A stretch of DNA of 64,000 bases from positions 62,001 to 126,000 of the forward strand of contig CACVBU010000910.1 in NCBI GenBank assembly GCA_902728285.1, written 5' to 3'. Source of the stretch: Clytia hemisphaerica. Taxonomy: Eukaryota; Cnidaria; Hydrozoa; Leptothecata; Clytiidae. The notes under the pieces were generated by a model. It was given only the letters and a program-made list of their open reading frames with translations. It was not told the origin of the DNA and did not search any database. Positions 63,234 to 64,000 of the stretch are shown in pieces (positions within the stretch are counted from its first letter, which is position 1; each line of letters opens with the position of its first letter). The position numbers and the translations under genes were made by a program.

Positions 63234-64000
63234 TAGTCCCCCAATCAAGGTGAAAATATTCACTTCCCCCTCCATGGCAAAAGTTGACCCCCCATCTTCC
63301 TGGGGGGGGGGGGGGGTGATGATCCCATGCGAGGAAGGAACTTGAAAATACAAAACTAAAAGAATAGTTTCATTTTCTCTAAATAAGACTTCTTTTTCAG
63401 TTATCATCAAATTTCAATCAAATAATTATCTAATAATAAGCCAACAAAATATTATTTTACAAAATTTTTACTTTCTGCTAACTATAATATCATATATTTA
63501 CAAAACAAAAAAACTGTTTCAAAAAATACCAAAATTAAAAAGAAAAACGTAATAAGCTTTTCACGAAAACGAGGCTGATAAAAAGCCTAGATGTAGGCTT
63601 CAGGCATCCACTAACGGATTCGAGCTCCTTATAGAGGATGCTTAAAGATTTTATTTTTTAATAAGAGTGATATCGTTTGCTTACTCATCAATCTTAATTT
63701 ACAAGCTTCTTCACATTGAATCAACACAGATGTAGAGCAAGATTGGTCAGAAAGAGGAAAAGAAAAACACTTTTTTGCTTATATCAGCATAATATAACAA
63801 TGGCAAGACACCGTCCTGGTATGAAATATGTGTCTGTTATGAAACGGAAACACTTATGTAAAAATAAAACCTTTAATAAGTACATCGGCTATAAAAGATT
63901 TTTAGCTGACAACAATGGATTCTGTAGACTTCATCGAAGTAAATAAAAAAACCGAACCGAAAAGTAGTTGGTAGAATATTAAGCAAACCTATATTACCTG
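63234..64000. other. Window end, no gene supported
   Basis: G-run at 63301-63315, then AT-rich sequence. A basic 76-codon frame at 63716-63946 has no recognised domain. The final bases read CAGGTAATA on the minus strand, which could be a splice donor of a gene continuing past the window, but this is only suggestive. Confidence 0.4.

Noticed and set aside
63716-63946. 76-codon basic frame near the window end
   Set aside because: It looks mildly protein-like, but has no recognised motif, homology cue or splice support; left uncalled.

Overview
This is nuclear DNA from an animal. It is AT-rich, has spliced genes with GT-AG introns, and is dominated by short inverted-repeat transposons and decayed mobile elements. 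Two gene products fix it as metazoan: a 14-exon catalytic subunit of glutamate-cysteine ligase and a seven-helix rhodopsin-class receptor encoded in one exon. The small intron-poor zinc-finger genes, the Penelope-type retroelement remnant and the density of TA-flanked MITEs suggest a non-vertebrate (a cnidarian, tunicate, sponge or similar). I cannot name the species from the sequence.

Layout. 1-0.85 kb: dead zinc-finger gene. 1.9-16 kb: mobile-element territory. Its centrepiece is an 8.0-kb element (5225-13222) with perfect 9-bp target duplications and long terminal inverted repeats built from a 178-bp tandem satellite; a MITE lies inside it and a fold-back element lies inside that MITE. 16.5-17.0 kb: Penelope-like 3' end. 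17.5-28.8 kb: a cluster of five C2H2 zinc-finger genes on the + strand. Three belong to family A (starting MNE(I/F)E) and two to family B (starting MSDIIEIKIEED). The middle B gene is a chimera of a B-type 5' half and an A1-type 3' half, so the order A1-A2-[B1::A1']-A3-B2 is best read as two A-A-B units fused by an internal deletion. 28.8-44 kb: gene-poor, with a solo-LTR candidate, a pogo-like MITE, several 9-10-bp-duplication elements, an ATAAGAAC-ended MITE family and a 31-bp minisatellite. 44.1-45.9 kb: the receptor gene. 48.3-60.1 kb, minus strand: the complete glutamate-cysteine ligase gene (648 codons, all junction phases consistent), whose introns hold many nested MITEs and a triplicated copy of one exon's 3' end with its splice donor. 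60.8-63.2 kb: three more TA-flanked inverted-repeat elements.

The genes do not form a pathway. The ligase makes the first committed step of glutathione synthesis, the receptor is probably for a neuropeptide or other small ligand, and the zinc-finger proteins are probable DNA-binding regulators in a recently expanding family. All coordinates were read by eye. Homology statements rest on recognised protein families, not on searches.
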